DNA of 64,000 nucleotides, from the NCBI RefSeq assembly GCF_003463065.1, contig NZ_QSCM01000001.1, positions 558,001 to 622,000 of the forward strand, given 5' to 3'. Of this stretch, positions 62,960 through 64,000 are shown piece by piece (the first letter of the stretch is position 1; the number at the start of each line of letters is the position of its first letter). This stretch comes from Blautia sp. OF03-15BH. Its GTDB lineage: Bacteria; Bacillota; Clostridia; Lachnospirales; Lachnospiraceae. A program made the position numbers and the translations under genes. The notes below the pieces were generated by a model. That model was not told the DNA's origin, made no database searches, and saw only the letters and a list, made by a program, of their open reading frames with translations.

Positions 62960-62994
62960 AAACAGACATTCGCAATCCGCTTCCGCGACTGCGG
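62960..62994 (-). repeat. Diverged fragment of the intergenic repeat
   Basis: AACAGACATTCGCAATCCGC followed by TTCCGCGACTGCGG matches the left half of the 57201-57362 element. It lies in the 256-base gap between rpoC and the transglutaminase-like gene, which otherwise holds the rpoC terminator and an AT-rich promoter region. Confidence 0.55.
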
Positions 62995-63039
62995 TAAAAA
63001 AAGGCTGCTGCCAAGGATTTTCCCTTCGGCAGCAGCCTC
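62995..63039 (-). terminator. Terminator of rpoC
   Basis: AGGCTGCTGCC pairs with GGCAGCAGCCT, followed by TTTTTTT on the minus strand, just after the rpoC stop codon. Confidence 0.92.
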
Positions 63040-63045
63040 TTACTT

Positions 63046-64000
63046 TTACTCTTCTGTTTCAGAAGCTTCTTCTTCAGGAGCTTCCTCTGCAAAGTCATCT
63101 GCTTCAGAAGCTTCTGCCTCTTCTACAGTCTCCTCTGCTTCATCCTGGATGTCATCTTCATAGAAATCGTCATCATCCAGCAGCAGATCATCATCGTCGT
63201 CATATTCTTCCACTTCGGTGTTGATCTTAATGTTGCGGTAACGCTTCATGCCGGTACCAGCCGGGATCAGTTTACCGATGATAACATTCTCTTTCAGGCC
63301 GATCAGCGGATCGATCTTACCCTTGATGGCAGCCTCGGTCAGAACCTTGGTGGTTTCCTGGAAGGAAGCCGCGGACATGAAGGAATTGGTAGCCAGAGAT
63401 GCCTTGGTAATACCAAGCATAACCTGTTTTCCTTCTGCCGGTTCTTTCCCCTCTTTGACCATTGCCTCATTGACATCCTCAAACTCCAGAGAATCTACCA
63501 GGGTTCCCGGAAGGAACTCGGTATCTCCGTTGTTCTCAATACGGATCTTCTTCAGCATCTGGCGAACCAGAACTTCGATATGTTTATCGCTGATCTCTAC
63601 ACCCTGCAGACGGTATACACGCTGTACCTCACGGAGCATGTAATCCTGAACGGCACGGACACCCTTGATCCTCAGGATATCATGGGGGTTTACACTACCT
63701 TCTGTCAGCTCGTCACCGGCCTCCAGAACAGCGCCGTCCATGATCTTGATACGGGAACCGTAGGGGATCAGATAGGTCTTGGAATCACCGTCTTCCTGAC
63801 TGGTAACGATAATCTCACGTTTTTTCTTGGTATCTTTAATGGTTGCCACACCGGCTATCTCCGTGATGATAGCAAGTCCTTTCGGTTTTCTTGCCTCAAA
63901 AAGCTCCTCGACACGAGGAAGACCCTGTGTGATATCTCCACCTGCCACACCACCGGTATGGAAGGTACGCATGGTCAGCTGGGTACCCGGCTCACCGATG
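63046..64000 (-). CDS. rpoC: RNA polymerase beta' subunit, C-terminal part (5' end outside window)
   Basis: The last 317 codons of rpoC. The visible part begins [17 protein letters not shown], the highly conserved region near the bridge helix/trigger region of beta', and continues with [20 protein letters not shown] and [20 protein letters not shown], then [10 protein letters not shown]. The C-terminus has an acidic extension of about 55 residues ([17 protein letters not shown] and Glu/Ala-rich stretches) beyond the conserved [14 protein letters not shown]. The gene is intact as far as seen and ends in a strong terminator. Confidence 0.98.
   Translation of the reverse strand, partial: IGEPGTQLTMRTFHTGGVAGGDITQGLPRVEELFEARKPKGLAIITEIAGVATIKDTKKKREIIVTSQEDGDSKTYLIPYGSRIKIMDGAVLEAGDELTEGSVNPHDILRIKGVRAVQDYMLREVQRVYRLQGVEISDKHIEVLVRQMLKKIRIENNGDTEFLPGTLVDSLEFEDVNEAMVKEGKEPAEGKQVMLGITKASLATNSFMSAASFQETTKVLTEAAIKGKIDPLIGLKENVIIGKLIPAGTGMKRYRNIKINTEVEEYDDDDDLLLDDDDFYEDDIQDEAEETVEEAEASEADDFAEEAPEEEASETEE

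Noticed and set aside
62960..62994. Promoter element shared by c-di-GMP genes at the transglutaminase-like gene
   Set aside because: The downstream gene has no link to c-di-GMP and the copy is diverged, so a repeat fragment is the simpler reading.

Overview
The window looks like a chromosomal segment of a Lachnospiraceae-type Clostridia (Bacillota) bacterium with moderate GC. This rests on murB-rapZ-whiA-crh and tig-clpP-clpX-lon-engB blocks, a valine T-box leader in front of valS, AddAB instead of RecBCD, strong AGGAGG ribosome binding sites, and many Rho-independent terminators. The genus cannot be fixed from the sequence alone.

Layout. 1-4.7 kb: an alpha-galactoside uptake locus (binding protein and two permeases on the minus strand) divergent from a GH36-type alpha-galactosidase, with repeated TTTTAGTAAAAT-like operators between them. 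4.8-7.9 kb: murB-rapZ-whiA-crh; the HPr-like last protein has Glu where HPr has its phosphorylated His15. 8-11 kb: a GtrA-YfhO fusion membrane protein. 11-21.5 kb: addA, addB and valS, with valS under a T-box. 21.6-27.8 kb: protein quality control genes (tig, clpP, clpX, lon) ending in engB. 28-33 kb: small accessory genes (DUF975, DJ-1/PfpI, CYTH, two XRE regulators flanking a MITE-like element, VanZ with a repetitive tail). 32.7-37.2 kb: a LysR regulator divergent from an asymmetric two-gene ABC exporter.

37.3-58.8 kb is the most interesting part. A nine-gene minus-strand operon encodes a Gram-positive Pel-type exopolysaccharide system: PelD fused to an N-terminal SDR-like domain, PelE, a DUF2194 deacetylase-like protein, PelF and PelG. 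It continues into CotH kinase, VTC/polyphosphate-polymerase-like, DUF4956 and DUF4832 genes. PelD keeps an RxxD c-di-GMP site exactly five residues before a dead GGDEF (ESGEL). Directly upstream lies a GGDEF-REC-HD-GYP protein; about 4.6 kb further up are a membrane GGDEF-EAL protein and an orphan solute-binding lipoprotein. This makes a plausible self-contained c-di-GMP make/break/read circuit. A yybP-ykoY-like (Mn2+) riboswitch precedes a Na+/Ca2+-type exchanger in between. A repeat of about 60 bp lies in the 5' regions of both c-di-GMP turnover genes, and fragments of it lie upstream of pelD and of a transglutaminase-like gene.

58.8-64 kb: a small hydrophilic protein, thymidine kinase with a hairpin leader, citrate synthase translationally coupled to an unusual transglutaminase-like/MarR fusion that lacks the catalytic Cys, and the 3' end of rpoC with an acidic tail. 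No tRNA, rRNA, CRISPR array, transposase or phage gene was seen.
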